A stretch of 64,000 nucleotides of DNA from Panopea generosa (Eukaryota > Mollusca > Bivalvia > Adapedonta > Hiatellidae). Every line of letters begins with the position of its first letter. Position 1 is the stretch's first letter. The notes beneath the pieces are model-generated. The model worked only from the letters and a program-made list of their open reading frames with translations, was not told the DNA's origin and searched no databases. The stretch is taken from assembly GCA_029582155.1 (NCBI GenBank), contig CM055905.1:7453572-7517571 (forward strand). The letters run 5' to 3'. Position numbers and translations under genes: made by a program. This document shows positions 42,301 through 47,925 of this stretch, piece by piece.

Positions 42301-43154
42301 AGATTGTACTTTTTTGGAACCAACCTTTATTTGTTTGTGTGCATGGTACTTTGAAAGGAAAAGAATAAATATTCTTTACAGATAACATAACGTTGCATAT
42401 ATTTGCCTATGTTTTCAGAGTTATTGCCCTTTTCCAATTTTGATTGGATGCACACATATTTCTAGTTTGTTTATTCTTCTATTAATTTTAGACTCTTAGC
42501 TTGCTGTCTTTGACATTTATACCTGAAGAAAAAATTAGTCCTCAGTTAACTCTATGTCAAATCAAGGTCTATGTATTTTGGCGCTCAATGACAAAAACAA
42601 TTATCCATAGCTTTTTCAATGTTTGGCTCTTCTGTAATATTTTCTATTTCCCATTACTTTGCTTTCAGTGTGAATTAACTTGAATTAAGCAACAACCTGT
42701 AAAGACCACTTTTTCTCCTTCCCTTGACTGGCTGCTTAAGACAGGTTTGACTGTACTGTAGAACTTCAGCAAGCTAAGAGTAAAACTGCACATGTTTTTA
42801 ATCCGACACCTACTGAATGGGCTTATTCAGGCATTAATTCAGGGGTTTTTAGCTGAAAATAGTTAAAAAATTTACTGTTTATTACATTGTACGTTAATTG
42901 TTCTACTTTTATACAGATCGCAAAAATGACACGAAAAATAATTATCCTTACAGATACCAATTATATACATGGATGACAGCGACACTGAAAATGAGAATGA
43001 CAAAACTACGAGTGAAAACACAGAAAGGAACAGAAACATTGCCAGTTTTGATCTGATGTCAGATGACGAGGATGAGGAGGTGTTGGATGACAAAAGTCAA
43101 TCGGTAAACTCACTTGAACCCCCCGTGGTGGCTGTGAAAGGAACGGTTGTGTGA
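5686..43154 (+). CDS. KCNT1: Slo2-family sodium-activated potassium channel (KCNT1/2-like), 3' part of gene
   Basis: Twenty exons with GT-AG borders join in one frame to 976 codons plus one leading base. Counting from the first whole codon: pore loop with TVGYGD filter (30-35), S6 (about 43-61), RCK1 (about 86-300), inter-RCK linker with acidic patch (about 390-467), RCK2 (about 515-740), C-terminal tail ending in TVV (974-976). Diagnostic Slo2 strings include [91 protein letters not shown] and LWVRTYGRL. Known Slo2 channels are plasma-membrane tetramers gated by intracellular Na+ (plus Cl- or Ca2+ in some species). The N terminus to S4 lie outside the window. Exons: 5686-5869, 9327-9491, 10714-10914, 12385-12493, 13172-13280, 13740-13889, 14519-14757, 15450-15693, 17153-17258, 18057-18229, 19765-19836, 20601-20735, 21998-22109, 22939-23124, 23464-23604, 36178-36313, 37267-37351, 38248-38335, 40122-40217, 42954-43154. 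Poly(A) signal unproven; AATAAA occurs at 43521 and 43665. Confidence 0.95.
6320..6381. repeat. (AT)n microsatellite
   Basis: About 30 AT units, directly before a SINE A copy. Confidence 0.95.
6395..6562 (+). mobile_element. SINE A, internally deleted
   Basis: Head (CATCTGACTATCAAT) is joined straight to the tail (CGTACTGGTCAACC ... GATGCTAAATATTCAAACAA) with an (ACAA)n end. Confidence 0.75.
6591..6870 (+). mobile_element. SINE A, near full length
   Basis: tRNA-like head (GGGCCCGATTAGCTAAGTCA, TATCAATCCAGGGG), then body and tail (TGCTAAATATTCAATCAATT). An RNA polymerase III origin is inferred from the A/B-box-like heads in this family. Confidence 0.8.
7333..7425 (+). mobile_element. SINE A head fragment
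   Basis: GGGCCTGGTTAGTTCAGTTG ... GGGTCATGAGTTTGAATTC only; the body is missing. Confidence 0.7.
7691..7712. repeat. poly(C) run
   Basis: About 22 C with a poly(G) run nearby at 7760-7774; the pair could form a G-rich hairpin. Another poly(G) stretch is at 8573-8599. Confidence 0.9.
7738..8235 (+). repeat. Hairpin-headed ATGCCCC repeat
   Basis: TTATGCCCCGCAT...ATGGGGGGGG...GGGGCATATAG stem, then CACCGCTGTCTG and degenerate tracts, ending GGACACATTTCTAG. Similar heads and ends recur at 27937 and 44118. Confidence 0.7.
8718..9246 (+). mobile_element. SINE A interrupted by a nested SINE B
   Basis: SINE A runs 8718-8925 and resumes 9141-9246. The interruption is a complete minus-strand SINE B with ACTGGTTA duplicated at 8918-8925 and 9141-9148. 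Confidence 0.85.
8926..9140 (-). mobile_element. SINE B inserted inside SINE A
   Basis: Reverse complement shows the head (ATGGTCCAGTGGTAGACCAT), the GAGCAAGGCACTTT-like middle, GTACTGGTTCTACC and an A/T-rich tail. Flanked by an 8-bp target-site duplication. Confidence 0.85.
9327..9491 (+). CDS. KCNT1: Slo2 exon: S6-RCK1 linker and first RCK1 strand
   Basis: 165 nt, phase 0 at both ends, between TTTGACAG and CAG|GTACAG. Encodes [28 protein letters not shown] and [13 protein letters not shown], the linker to the gating ring and the first Rossmann-like strand of RCK1. Confidence 0.95.
9804..10611. mobile_element. 808-bp DNA element with terminal inverted repeats
   Basis: The left end TACCGTATATCGTCGGCCAT is matched by the right end ATGGCCGACGATATACGGTA. 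CTTATGGCC/CGACTTATGG motifs are repeated inside each end. TA lies at both borders, fitting a TA target. No transposase is recognisable, so it is probably non-autonomous. It sits in the intron between 9491 and 10714. Confidence 0.8.
10714..10914 (+). CDS. KCNT1: Slo2 exon: RCK1 core
   Basis: 201 nt, phase 0, acceptor ATATCCAG, donor ACT|GTAAGT. Encodes [14 protein letters not shown] ... [20 protein letters not shown] ... [19 protein letters not shown], the RCK1 segment typical of Slo2. Confidence 0.95.
11060..11172 (-). mobile_element. tRNA-like SINE head, minus strand
   Basis: Contains GGAATCGAACCCGCAACCAC, a B-box complement, and a stop-like discriminator region before CCCGCTTCG. Family uncertain. 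Confidence 0.4.
11543..12372. repeat. 38-bp minisatellite with acceptor-like units, about 22 copies
   Basis: The unit core is GTGTTTCCATCTATTCAG then TGTTTTATCATTCGGACAAT. Every unit carries a pyrimidine tract followed by CAG. The array runs into the real acceptor of the exon at 12385, whose tract (TGTGTTTTTTTTTCCAG) is in register with the unit. Because 38 is not a multiple of three, all plus frames cycle through it and long spurious ORFs result. Confidence 0.9.
12385..12493 (+). CDS. KCNT1: Slo2 exon: RCK1, KDFAP segment
   Basis: 109 nt ending in phase 1 (GCT G|GTATGA). Encodes [16 protein letters not shown] then [19 protein letters not shown]. The exon is sandwiched between a 38-bp minisatellite that runs into its polypyrimidine tract and a 28-bp minisatellite starting about 25 bases after its donor. 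Confidence 0.95.
12515..12765. repeat. 28-bp minisatellite, about 9 copies
   Basis: Unit TGTTCATTGTGCAATATCAT GAATTAAT, imperfect. Begins just after the donor of exon 12385-12493. Confidence 0.85.
12893..12978 (-). mobile_element. SINE A head fragment, minus strand
   Basis: AGGATTGATAGTCAGATGCT then TACTGAGCTAATTGTGCCC, the reverse complement of the tRNA-like head. Confidence 0.7.
13172..13280 (+). CDS. KCNT1: Slo2 exon: RCK1, CPATSTL segment
   Basis: 109 nt between TTGCAG and CA|GTAAGT. Encodes [17 protein letters not shown] then [20 protein letters not shown], matching the RCK1 region of Slo2 channels. Confidence 0.95.
13740..13889 (+). CDS. KCNT1: Slo2 exon: [16 protein letters not shown] segment
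   Basis: 150 nt, acceptor TGCTTTCAG, donor GAAA|GTAAGT. Encodes [20 protein letters not shown], then [19 protein letters not shown] and ASFHAHRK, strongly conserved in Slo2. Confidence 0.95.
14348..14446 (-). mobile_element. SINE A, internally deleted, minus strand
   Basis: Tail (GCCATTGAGGTCTAACAGAT) joined to head (TGGATTGATAGTCAGACAC ... GCTGGGCCTGG) with the body lost. Confidence 0.7.
14519..14757 (+). CDS. KCNT1: Slo2 exon: end of RCK1 and start of inter-RCK linker
   Basis: 239 nt, acceptor TATTCCAG, donor G|GTGAGT. Encodes [10 protein letters not shown], then [20 protein letters not shown] and SKEENSAFI, followed by a variable charged linker and ASVIASVG. Confidence 0.95.
14948..15040 (+). 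mobile_element. SINE A, internally deleted
   Basis: Head GATCCTGTTAGCTCAGTCTG joined to the tail ATGGCATAATAATGGTGTTA with an AAACAAAC end. Confidence 0.65.
15121..15177. repeat. 14-bp tandem repeat, 4 copies
   Basis: Unit AGCCAGTAACTTGT, intronic. Confidence 0.85.
15450..15693 (+). CDS. KCNT1: Slo2 exon: inter-RCK linker with acidic patch
   Basis: 244 nt, acceptor CACTCCACAG, donor AA|GTATGT. Encodes [12 protein letters not shown], a basic stretch (KRSGSRRQQ), then an acidic end ([20 protein letters not shown]). Low conservation is expected here. RSGS and KRPS are possible kinase sites, by inference only. Confidence 0.9.
15694..17152 (+). other. Slo2 intron, mostly plain AT-rich sequence
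   Basis: Apart from a tRNA-like SINE fragment (16150-16270: ATGGTCTAGTGGTAGAATG, GTAGGTTTGATCC) I see nothing classifiable. Confidence 0.5.
17153..17258 (+). CDS. KCNT1: Slo2 exon: [11 protein letters not shown] segment
   Basis: 106 nt, acceptor TGTTTTCAG, donor CAG|GTACGT. Encodes [20 protein letters not shown] and [16 protein letters not shown]. Slo2 channels carry this cysteine-rich PYIG-SPTLCHL segment just before RCK2. Confidence 0.95.
17333..17440 (+). mobile_element. SINE A/B tail fragment
   Basis: GTAGAACCAGTACTTTACTA and GTGGTTAGGTTAACTGATC ... ACCAAATATTCAAACAAA, a truncated SINE tail. Confidence 0.55.
17483..17822. repeat. 44-bp minisatellite, about 7 copies
   Basis: Unit contains TTCCTATAAGGCATAATGAG then ATTTTCATTTGAAATTTATT, imperfect, intronic. 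Confidence 0.85.
18057..18229 (+). CDS. KCNT1: Slo2 exon: start of RCK2
   Basis: 173 nt, acceptor CTGCCACAG, donor AG|GTAAGT. Encodes [39 protein letters not shown] and [10 protein letters not shown]. It ends inside the segment aligned to the Na+-site motif of rat Slack. Confidence 0.95.
19150..19262 (-). mobile_element. SINE B-like head, minus strand
   Basis: AGGAATTGAACCGCGATGTT ... GATGCTCTACCACTAGACCA is the reverse complement of a tRNA-like A/B-box head. Confidence 0.55.
19640..19777. repeat. Triplicated splice acceptor (47/44/47-bp units)
   Basis: Units 19640-19686, 19687-19730 and 19731-19777 each carry TTTCTCA(G/A)GCTATTTA, then TTCCATTTCAG, then CAGACAC-like bases. The third unit's acceptor (ending 19764) opens the real exon, and the unit's last 13 bases are coding. 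The decoys end at 19673 and 19720. Confidence 0.9.
19765..19836 (+). CDS. KCNT1: Slo2 exon: RCK2, [13 protein letters not shown] segment
   Basis: 72 nt, acceptor CCATTTCAG, donor AC|GTAAGA. Encodes [20 protein letters not shown] then SIE. Its acceptor and first 13 coding bases are part of a 44-47-bp tandem repeat with two further acceptor copies upstream. Using either upstream acceptor would add 91 or 44 nt and shift the frame. Confidence 0.95.
19909..20205 (+). mobile_element. SINE A, full length
   Basis: Best copy in the window: head GGCCTGATAAGCTCAGTCGG, B-box GTGAGTTTGAATCCC, body (GCTCGGCAACAGTCTCTACG, GAGATGGAGTGTGCCCGAGT), tail with (ATCA)n. Inserted 73 bases after the donor of exon 19765-19836. 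Confidence 0.9.
20601..20735 (+). CDS. KCNT1: Slo2 exon: RCK2, [10 protein letters not shown] segment
   Basis: 135 nt, acceptor GTGTTTTCAG, donor AG|GTAAGT. Encodes [20 protein letters not shown], then [17 protein letters not shown] and IVAVQTIFR, a conserved RCK2 segment. Confidence 0.95.
21626..21855. mobile_element. piggyBac-like MITE, copy 1
   Basis: TTAA at both borders, end CCCTTTACTCCATAGATA; internal inverted pair AACAGTGCAGGAAG...CTTCCTGCACTGTT. No coding capacity. Confidence 0.85.
21998..22109 (+). CDS. KCNT1: Slo2 exon: RCK2, NMRFMQF segment
   Basis: 112 nt, acceptor ACATTACAG, donor AAG|GTGAGA. Encodes [20 protein letters not shown] then [17 protein letters not shown], highly conserved in Slo2. 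Confidence 0.95.
22939..23124 (+). CDS. KCNT1: Slo2 exon: RCK2, FRLPFAAG segment
   Basis: 186 nt, phase 0, acceptor CCCTTTGTAG, donor TGT|GTAAGT. Encodes [40 protein letters not shown] and [20 protein letters not shown]. Confidence 0.95.
23135..23395 (-). mobile_element. SINE A, minus strand, degenerate body
   Basis: Tail complement TTTGAATATTTAGCATCATT, CAATCAGTTAACCTAACCAC, head complement GGCTGAGCTGACC. Starts right after the donor of exon 22939-23124. Confidence 0.8.
23464..23604 (+). CDS. KCNT1: Slo2 exon: RCK2 end (LWVRTYGRL...IPIGIYRT)
   Basis: 141 nt, phase 0, acceptor CAATTCAG, donor TCT|GTAAGT. Encodes [31 protein letters not shown] and SPPANQS. The variable linker of Slo2 follows; in this gene it coincides with a 12.6-kb intron. 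Confidence 0.95.
24162..24522. repeat. Nested inverted repeats
   Basis: ACCAGTCCA...TGGACTGGT hairpins occur at 24162-24196 and, diverged, at 24482-24522. Between them, AGATTTAGTCTTGATCATCT (24203) pairs with AGATGATCAAGACTAACACA (24426). Confidence 0.75.
26549..26730. mobile_element. piggyBac-like MITE, copy 2 (deleted palindrome)
   Basis: Ends TTAACCCTTTGCTCCATA and TATGGAGCAAAGGGTTT; the right TTAA is mutated. The GTGCAGGAAG arm is missing. Confidence 0.8.
27256..27460 (+). mobile_element. SINE B
   Basis: Head GTGGTCCAGGTGGTAGAGCA, GGGTTTGATCC, CTTGAGCAAGACACTTTATC, tail TATAAAATAAATAAGTTAAA. Confidence 0.8.
27699..27758 (+). CDS. Candidate 60-nt cassette exon of the Slo2 channel
   Basis: Acceptor with a T-rich tract ending GCATTCAG, perfect donor GTAAGTA, 20 codons, phase 0 on both sides. 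Encodes [20 protein letters not shown], a Ser/Asn-rich peptide that would be inserted between QS (23604) and VSLNMM (36178). It is open, in frame and stop-free, but I do not recognise the peptide. Chance splice-like pairs occur in long introns, so this is a prediction. Confidence 0.5.
27937..28230 (+). repeat. Hairpin-headed ATGCCCC repeat with (ATCC)n
   Basis: TTTATGCCCCAGC...CAATGGGGCAT stem, then GTCCGTCC and an (ATCC)n microsatellite at about 27995-28036. Confidence 0.7.
29797..29989 (+). mobile_element. SINE B with target-site duplication
   Basis: Head TCTAGTGGTAGAGCATTGGA, tail TAAAATAAATAAGTTTAAAA. Flanked by CATTTGTG at 29789-29796 and 29990-29997. Confidence 0.85.
30113..30148 (+). 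CDS. Candidate 36-nt cassette exon of the Slo2 channel
   Basis: Acceptor CTGTTATTTCAG with a good pyrimidine tract, donor GGG|GTATAC (weaker), 12 codons, phase 0 on both sides. Encodes [12 protein letters not shown], a basic peptide. Vertebrate KCNT1 has a long basic linker at this place, which makes a basic insert plausible. An 89-bp tandem duplication begins about 100 bases downstream. Confidence 0.4.
30254..30420. repeat. 89-bp tandem duplication
   Basis: ACAGTATATGATATTGTTTT at 30254 recurs as ACAGTATGGGATATTGTTTT at 30343; both end in CACCTCTAATTTTATAAATT. Confidence 0.85.
30836..31005. repeat. Imperfect short tandem repeats (GTAAATTTCCATTAAT)
   Basis: The motif GTAAATTTCCATTAAT recurs about five times with variable spacing. 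Confidence 0.7.
32582..32593 (+). CDS. Candidate 12-nt microexon of the Slo2 channel
   Basis: A strong acceptor (TTACTTCCATTTTGCTTGCAG, long pyrimidine run) and a perfect donor (GTAAGTT) enclose GTTATGTCGGCT, four codons (VMSA), phase 0 on both sides. Neuronal channels often use such microexons, but the short length makes chance occurrence possible. Confidence 0.4.
33041..33194. mobile_element. piggyBac-like MITE, copy 3 (shortened)
   Basis: TTAA at both borders, CCCTTTACTCCATAGATA at the left end, AGTAAAGGG at the right end; about 75 bp shorter inside than copy 1. Confidence 0.85.
34207..34830 (+). repeat. Hairpin-headed repeat with three ~160-bp units
   Basis: TTATGCTCCCC...GGGGGGAAGCATATAG stem, GTGTCCGTGCGTCC, then three diverged units (TTGGAATTTTATGAAA, GGATGCATCA, TTGTCTTTGTGTTC). 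Ends near GGGGGGAGCATCCATCGG, as known for this repeat type. Confidence 0.75.
36178..36313 (+). CDS. KCNT1: Slo2 exon: post-RCK2 linker and helix
   Basis: 136 nt, acceptor TGCTTACAG, donor G|GTATGT. Encodes [20 protein letters not shown] then [18 protein letters not shown]. The start VSLN aligns with ISVN of vertebrate Slo2; the E(I/L)SxLVKxRM motif is conserved. Confidence 0.95.
36671..37190 (+). repeat. AGCTCACCTGAGC hairpin-headed repeat
   Basis: The stem AGCTCACCTGAGC...AGGTGAGCT is followed by tandem ~175-bp units (CACTCTAGCACC, AGAGTTATGGCCCTTGAAAC). A minus-strand relative occupies 58380-60310. Confidence 0.8.
37267..37351 (+). CDS. KCNT1: Slo2 exon: SYVIINP segment
   Basis: 85 nt, acceptor CATTTCAG, donor GT|GTAAGT. 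Encodes [20 protein letters not shown] then LKLELGDVV, the C-terminal strand of the gating ring in Slo2. Confidence 0.95.
37547..38165 (+). repeat. Hairpin-headed ATGCCTCCCC repeat
   Basis: TTATGCCTCCCCATTTCTGG then GGTGGGACATATTG, GTCCGTCC, followed by diverged units containing GATTTTGATGAAACTT. Confidence 0.7.
38248..38335 (+). CDS. KCNT1: Slo2 exon: YLIRP tail segment
   Basis: 88 nt, acceptor ACTTACAG, donor GAG|GTACGA. Encodes [20 protein letters not shown] then LGQQHSANE, a Pro/Ser-rich tail. A 29-bp minisatellite starts about 100 bases after the donor. Confidence 0.95.
38430..38985. repeat. 29-bp minisatellite, about 19 copies
   Basis: Unit AGTTTGAAGTTTACATCTAT ATCACTTAG. Divergent copies toward the donor at 38336, near-identical copies from 38700 on. 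Confidence 0.9.
39438..39580 (+). mobile_element. tRNA-derived SINE of a third type
   Basis: Head GATGGTGTAGTTGCAGATCA with B-box GGGTTCGATCCC. It does not match SINE A or B bodies. Confidence 0.5.
40122..40217 (+). CDS. KCNT1: Slo2 exon: C-terminal TREEP segment
   Basis: 96 nt, phase 0, acceptor GAATTCTAG, donor AGG|GTGAGT. Encodes [20 protein letters not shown] then [12 protein letters not shown]. The TREE start resembles the last residues of vertebrate KCNT1, which ends shortly after; here the protein continues. A 33-bp array starts about 20 bases after the donor. Confidence 0.9.
40238..41450. repeat. 33-bp minisatellite, about 36 copies
   Basis: Unit GAAATCAAGTGAAGGTTGCC CAAAGTGTGTATA. 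Because 33 is a multiple of three, the minus strand stays open for long stretches as an 11-residue repeat ([11 protein letters not shown]); this is a by-product of the array. Starts about 20 bases after the donor of exon 40122-40217. Confidence 0.9.
41547..41625 (-). mobile_element. SINE A head, minus strand
   Basis: GGTTCAAACTCACAATCCTT, TCGATAGTCGGATGGATTAC, then TGACCCAACCCG. Confidence 0.6.
41690..42110 (+). mobile_element. ~400-bp dispersed element, plus copy
   Basis: Shares its ends with 60590-60955 in inverse orientation: AGGATCTTACATGAGTGCTT at the left, TTACGTACAAGAGCTGAGTT at the right. No ORF recognised. Confidence 0.7.
42954..43154 (+). CDS. KCNT1: Slo2 last coding exon: acidic C-terminal tail ending TVV
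   Basis: Acceptor ATCCTTACAG, 66 codons plus TGA, phase 0. Encodes [20 protein letters not shown], an acidic run ([11 protein letters not shown]) and ends VKGTVV. The last three residues fit a class I PDZ ligand (T-x-V); vertebrate KCNT1 also ends in a PDZ-type sequence. A second acceptor 37 nt upstream (42916) would give a different, short tail. The exon was chosen from phase, Slo2-like acidity and a clean stop. Confidence 0.8.
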   Translation: MPIIYMDDSDTENENDKTTSENTERNRNIASFDLMSDDEDEEVLDDKSQSVNSLEPPVVAVKGTVV

Positions 43155-43215
43155 TACAAAACTATCAAGAAAGGACTTTCTACAAATATATATCTATATG
43201 CTACATATACAATGT

Positions 43216-43425
43216 ATGTGGAGTCCAGTGATACAAATAGAGCCAAGGATTGGAGGTTGTGTGGTTTGATCCTCTGCCACAGCGTTGTGTGGTGTCCTTG
43301 AACAAGACACTTTATCAGCATATGCTTGGTACTGGTTCTACCCAGGAAGACACCAAGTGAGATTTGTCTTAGTTGTTAGAACTTGTATCACAATTGAAGT
43401 AAAATAAATAAGCTTAAAACAACAT
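43216..43425 (+). mobile_element. SINE B
   Basis: GTGTGGTTTGATCCTCTGCC, CTTGAACAAGACACTTTATC, tail AGTAAAATAAATAAGCTTAA. It starts about 60 bases after the channel stop codon, so its AATAAA may lie in the 3' UTR. Confidence 0.75.
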
Positions 43426-44117
43426 ATAGATACATGTATGGCACAGACCCGGTATTTTATCATCTATCTTACTTCTAGTTTATGCTACTCAAGATTATAA
43501 GGTCACAGCCATTACCAGAAAATAAAAAAAAAATCTTGTGAAATGTCGTTAACATAATTATAAATAGTACCAGGTGGTAGCCATTTGCTATAGGTCAGAG
43601 CCATTTTCTGACATTTCTCAGAATAATATTGTGTACCATTTTAAGTCTAAACTGTTTCAAACACAATAAAAGATTTGCAAGAGTCATTAGTACAGTAAAT
43701 TGTCAAAAGGGATTAGCTTAACATACTCAAAAAGTAAAACCAACACAAAATAAGATTGCTGGACCCATGAAGCATTTGTCTTCATGTTGAAATGAAAGCA
43801 TGTTTGTACAGTAAGTTTCAGATATTTTTGGCCTTGTTTTATGTGTTTATTTTAAAGATATTTATGATTATTCAAATCCAATTCCTATCATTTAGTGATA
43901 ACTTGAAATGTATGTCAGAAAGAATTATTAATATGTGCCGTGAATACCAGTAGACAAAATCTATTTAAATGGACTATTGAAACTCCACAAAAACATACTG
44001 GAAAACAGTTTTAACAAAAGAGGTTTTGAGGCATTATGGGAGATTACATGTAATTATCATGGTTGTGAGTCCTAATTTTTTGTATCTAAAACAGTATTTT
44101 ATACTGATGGTTTATTA

Positions 44118-44406
44118 TGTCCCCGCCATTCGAAGAAGGGTGAAGTGATATAAGTAATAGCCCTGTCTGTCCATCTGTGTGTCTGAGGTCTAAAATCAAT
44201 TTCCGATCAATAACTTCTAAAGGGGTCTATGTTTTTAATTAATATTTCATTTGTTCCTGTATAGGTATAAAACATATTGAGGGGACGGGGCAGTCAATTT
44301 CAGTCAAATTTTACAGGAGTTGTGAACCCTTTCCAACTCAATTTTTGGTTCAAAATCTGTTTCCAATCAATAGCGGGGGTATTTATGTCAACAGACACAT
44401 TTCTAG
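44118..44406 (+). repeat. Hairpin-headed ATGTCCCCGCC repeat
   Basis: TTATGTCCCCGCCATTCGAA, CTGTCTGTCC, ending GACACATTTCTAGG. Confidence 0.7.
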
Positions 44407-44491
44407 GTTGTATTTAAAGCTGCATGTATTTTATACTGATTATAATATATAAATATTTCAGAGCTGATGTACTGTTTTGTCACAAGTTTAT

Positions 44492-44560
44492 CAGTACTTT
44501 GCATCATTTTGTATCATTTTACATCATTTTGCATCATTTTACATCATTTTGTACCATTTC
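44492..44560. repeat. 11-bp tandem repeat
   Basis: CATCATTTTGT/CATCATTTTAC units, about 6 copies. Confidence 0.8.
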
Positions 44561-47500
44561 TCATTACCAAGGGAATAAACTCAGCTTCATGCTGTTCATG
44601 TTTAATGGTCACAACAATTTATAAAACAATACAGAGCCATATCAGAGAGAGGGATGAAGGTATACTTTGTTTGACTCTGTCAGACAATTCTAATAAACAC
44701 CCCTCTAATTGACGATGGATCATCAGTGCTCCAGAAAAGGTTTTCTTCAAATGAATGTTTTAACCCTTGAATTTGTAAATTCAACGCTTATTTTCAAAGT
44801 GTTAATAGTGAAAATGAATATTTTTATCAAATTTCTATTTAAAATAAACAGATCAACACAGAAATTGTCTAAACCCAATGACTTACTTTTAATTCCAATG
44901 CTTGAATACCTCCCAAAATATTGCTTATCTGGAGCACTGAAGGATGATCAAAAAACAAGTAAGGTAGAATTAATTATAGCAGTTAAGTGATTGGCAGTGC
45001 ACAGAATTGTATTCTACACCTAGCACCATTGCTGCTTCCAATAATAACAAATCATTGATATGTTTGCTACTATTAGCAAACAAAACCATCTCTGTATATA
45101 CTAAAACGATGAAGTCACTAGGTGACTCACAGAATCACATTATCCCATTATTGAAAGCGATATTTACAGTTTCTGAACATGTATGTAAATATATTTCATT
45201 AATATAATCATTAGTTTTGACAAAATCAGTAATGAAATACCTGTATTGTCCTTGAGGTTTTACCTGGCACTTGTGAATATTCCGTGTATATCTGTAAATT
45301 AATTTTTTCGTTGTCCGAACATAAATATTGATATTACTGTTGATAAACTGATACTACATCATTATATTGGCATCATATCCCACTCAGGAATAGCTGTATG
45401 AAGAGACATTTAAACGCCCGGGGCGGACATATTGGCAAAGATTAATGAGTGACAGGAAAAACCTTGTAGACAAAACAAATCAGTATTTTAACTAAATATT
45501 GCTTACAATAGTTGGATAATGTGGCTCCGAGATTCACCCGGTAATACTTTAGCCTTTCCACATATGTTATGATAAACATACAGCTTATTTAGTTGCTAGC
45601 AAAAGTTTGCTTGTACATGTATCTAAATACAAGATTAAATGACTCGAGGGTCTGCACCCATGTAGTAAAATAATTTACGTTACAGTTTCGTTCACTTGCT
45701 TGCCACTTGTCGTTAGTGTTAGGTATAGCAGATAGGTCGTAACTGTGTGAAACTTTTGTGTGCGTATCACTTCAGTGATCATAAAAACAGTTTATTAGTA
45801 TGGGTTATTGTGTTATATTTTTGACAAACTGCTCAACTTATTTCATATCAAATCATAATAGACAAGTTTAGATTGTATAAACAGTGTCTAAATGGTATTT
45901 AAGATTTTTTATCTCCATGGATGGAAGATCAGCAGGAGCTTACGTTTTTGATGCATCTGTGGTCTTCTGCAGACTTGTTATTGTGGTGGCTACTTTTAGG
46001 TACTAGTTTGATTTTCATAAACGTTATAAAAATGTTGCACTTAAAGGAAGTATACCAGGATTTTTTGAAATGGCTAAAAACATTTTATTTCAGTATTATG
46101 TGTACATATATTTAAACATGTCAAAATAATTCATTAAATACTAATGGATTATGCACCCAGGTTAGATTAAAATAGATATCTTGCTTATAATTGCAACATA
46201 TTATACGATGTATCAGAAGAGTTTTCATTCATTTCATTTTTTATTTTTTATTTGAACTGTCGAGCTGATTTACATATTGTAGAATTTGTTTCATCTTAGA
46301 AAACATCCAAATGAAGAGATGAGGGTGTTCAGGCAGTATTTAAGTGCTGTCTATTTTTAGAATATGGATTTCATCACTCTGGTTCAAATATTGCTTTTGT
46401 TACATTTTGGCAGATTTTAAATACCAAAATCATTTGTAATTTATCTATCAGATAGACAACTACTTTTTAACATTTTAAAAATAATTATATATTTTAGACA
46501 TAATGACTTTTTCGGATATTCTTTTTTTTAATGTGCAGTTCTGAAGAACATTCAATTTGAATGAAATGGAGGTTTTTTATTTACAAGATTTTTAGAACCT
46601 TTTATGAGTTTGAAGGTTGAATTGAATATTCTGTTCTAAAGGTTGTGCTTGGCAGGAACGAGTGAGTCTTTATCCCATTACTGTAAAAACAGATCTCCCT
46701 GGGGATATTCTGTCTAATGCATGTGGGGATTGGGGTTGGATGAAATTTCTGTACCGAGTAAAAAATTTGTGTCTGGTATGCAAGAAAACACTTTTGTAAC
46801 TAGGGTTGTACACTCATATAATAATTGTACGGTATATGTTTTTAATTTATCAATGGCATCTTTATTTATTAAAATTTATTTCAATTGTTCCTTAAGTTAT
46901 ACACATCATGTCAAGTATTTCATAATATGTGCAAAAGTCTCAGTCTGAATTTTGTTTAAAAGATGATGTCATAATTAATAAAAATAAGTTCCTTTAATGT
47001 TGTAAGCCCATGATAAATCGTTTGTAAGAGGTTCATCCAAATCTTTTTCAAAATGGAGGCCTGGAGTGCAGTTTAATTTTTCAGATATCAAAACCTACAG
47101 GAAAGAAAAGAAAATCATTTAAAGATCAAAAAGTCTAAAACGCGAAACAGTTTCGTGAATTACAGCTATGTTGTCCAAAAAAAAAAAAAAAAAGTGGGGT
47201 TTTATTAACCATAAAATATGTCGGGGCGGGGATGAAAATTTAGGAATCAATTTATTAGGGCCTCATCTTAAATACTCATTTACCTGACATATATTATAAA
47301 TATATTTATTTTAAGAATACAGCGTTCAGGCAACTGCTATTTTCTCTTGTATTTTTCTTTGTATGTATGTAAAATTATTCATATACATGAAGTGAAGAAG
47401 AAGTAAAATTACGACATTTTGTGAACCTTAAATAATGGTAAAAAATAGCGGCCTGAATAAATTTGCCTTAAAAATTACATGGTTACTTAAATCCAACATC

Positions 47501-47569
47501 AATTCTTATTTTTTCACATGGACATTCATATAAATTAACAGTGTTCCCGTTATTGTACTTTATTTTTGG

Positions 47570-47925
47570 TCCACTGAGATTTTTTCTACACAGATTTTGG
47601 TCCCTGAGTATTTATCTACATGGAATTTGGTCCCAGAAGATTTTATTTATATAGATTTTGGTCCCTGAAGATTTTATCTATATGTAATTTGGTCCCTAAG
47701 GATTTTTATTTATAGAGAGTTTGGTCCCAGAAGATTTTATCTATATAGAGTTTGGTCCAAGAAGATTTTATCTATATAGAGTTTGGTCCCAGAAGATTTG
47801 TTCTATATGGAATTTGGTCCCTAAAGATTTTTATTTATAGAGAGTTTGGTCCCAGAAGATTTTATCTATATAGAGTTTGGTCCTAGAAGATTTTATCTGT
47901 ATAGATTTTAGTCCCTGAACATTTA
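47570..47925. repeat. 31-bp minisatellite, about 11 copies
   Basis: Unit GATTTTATCTATATAGAGTT TGGTCCCAGAA, imperfect. Confidence 0.9.
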
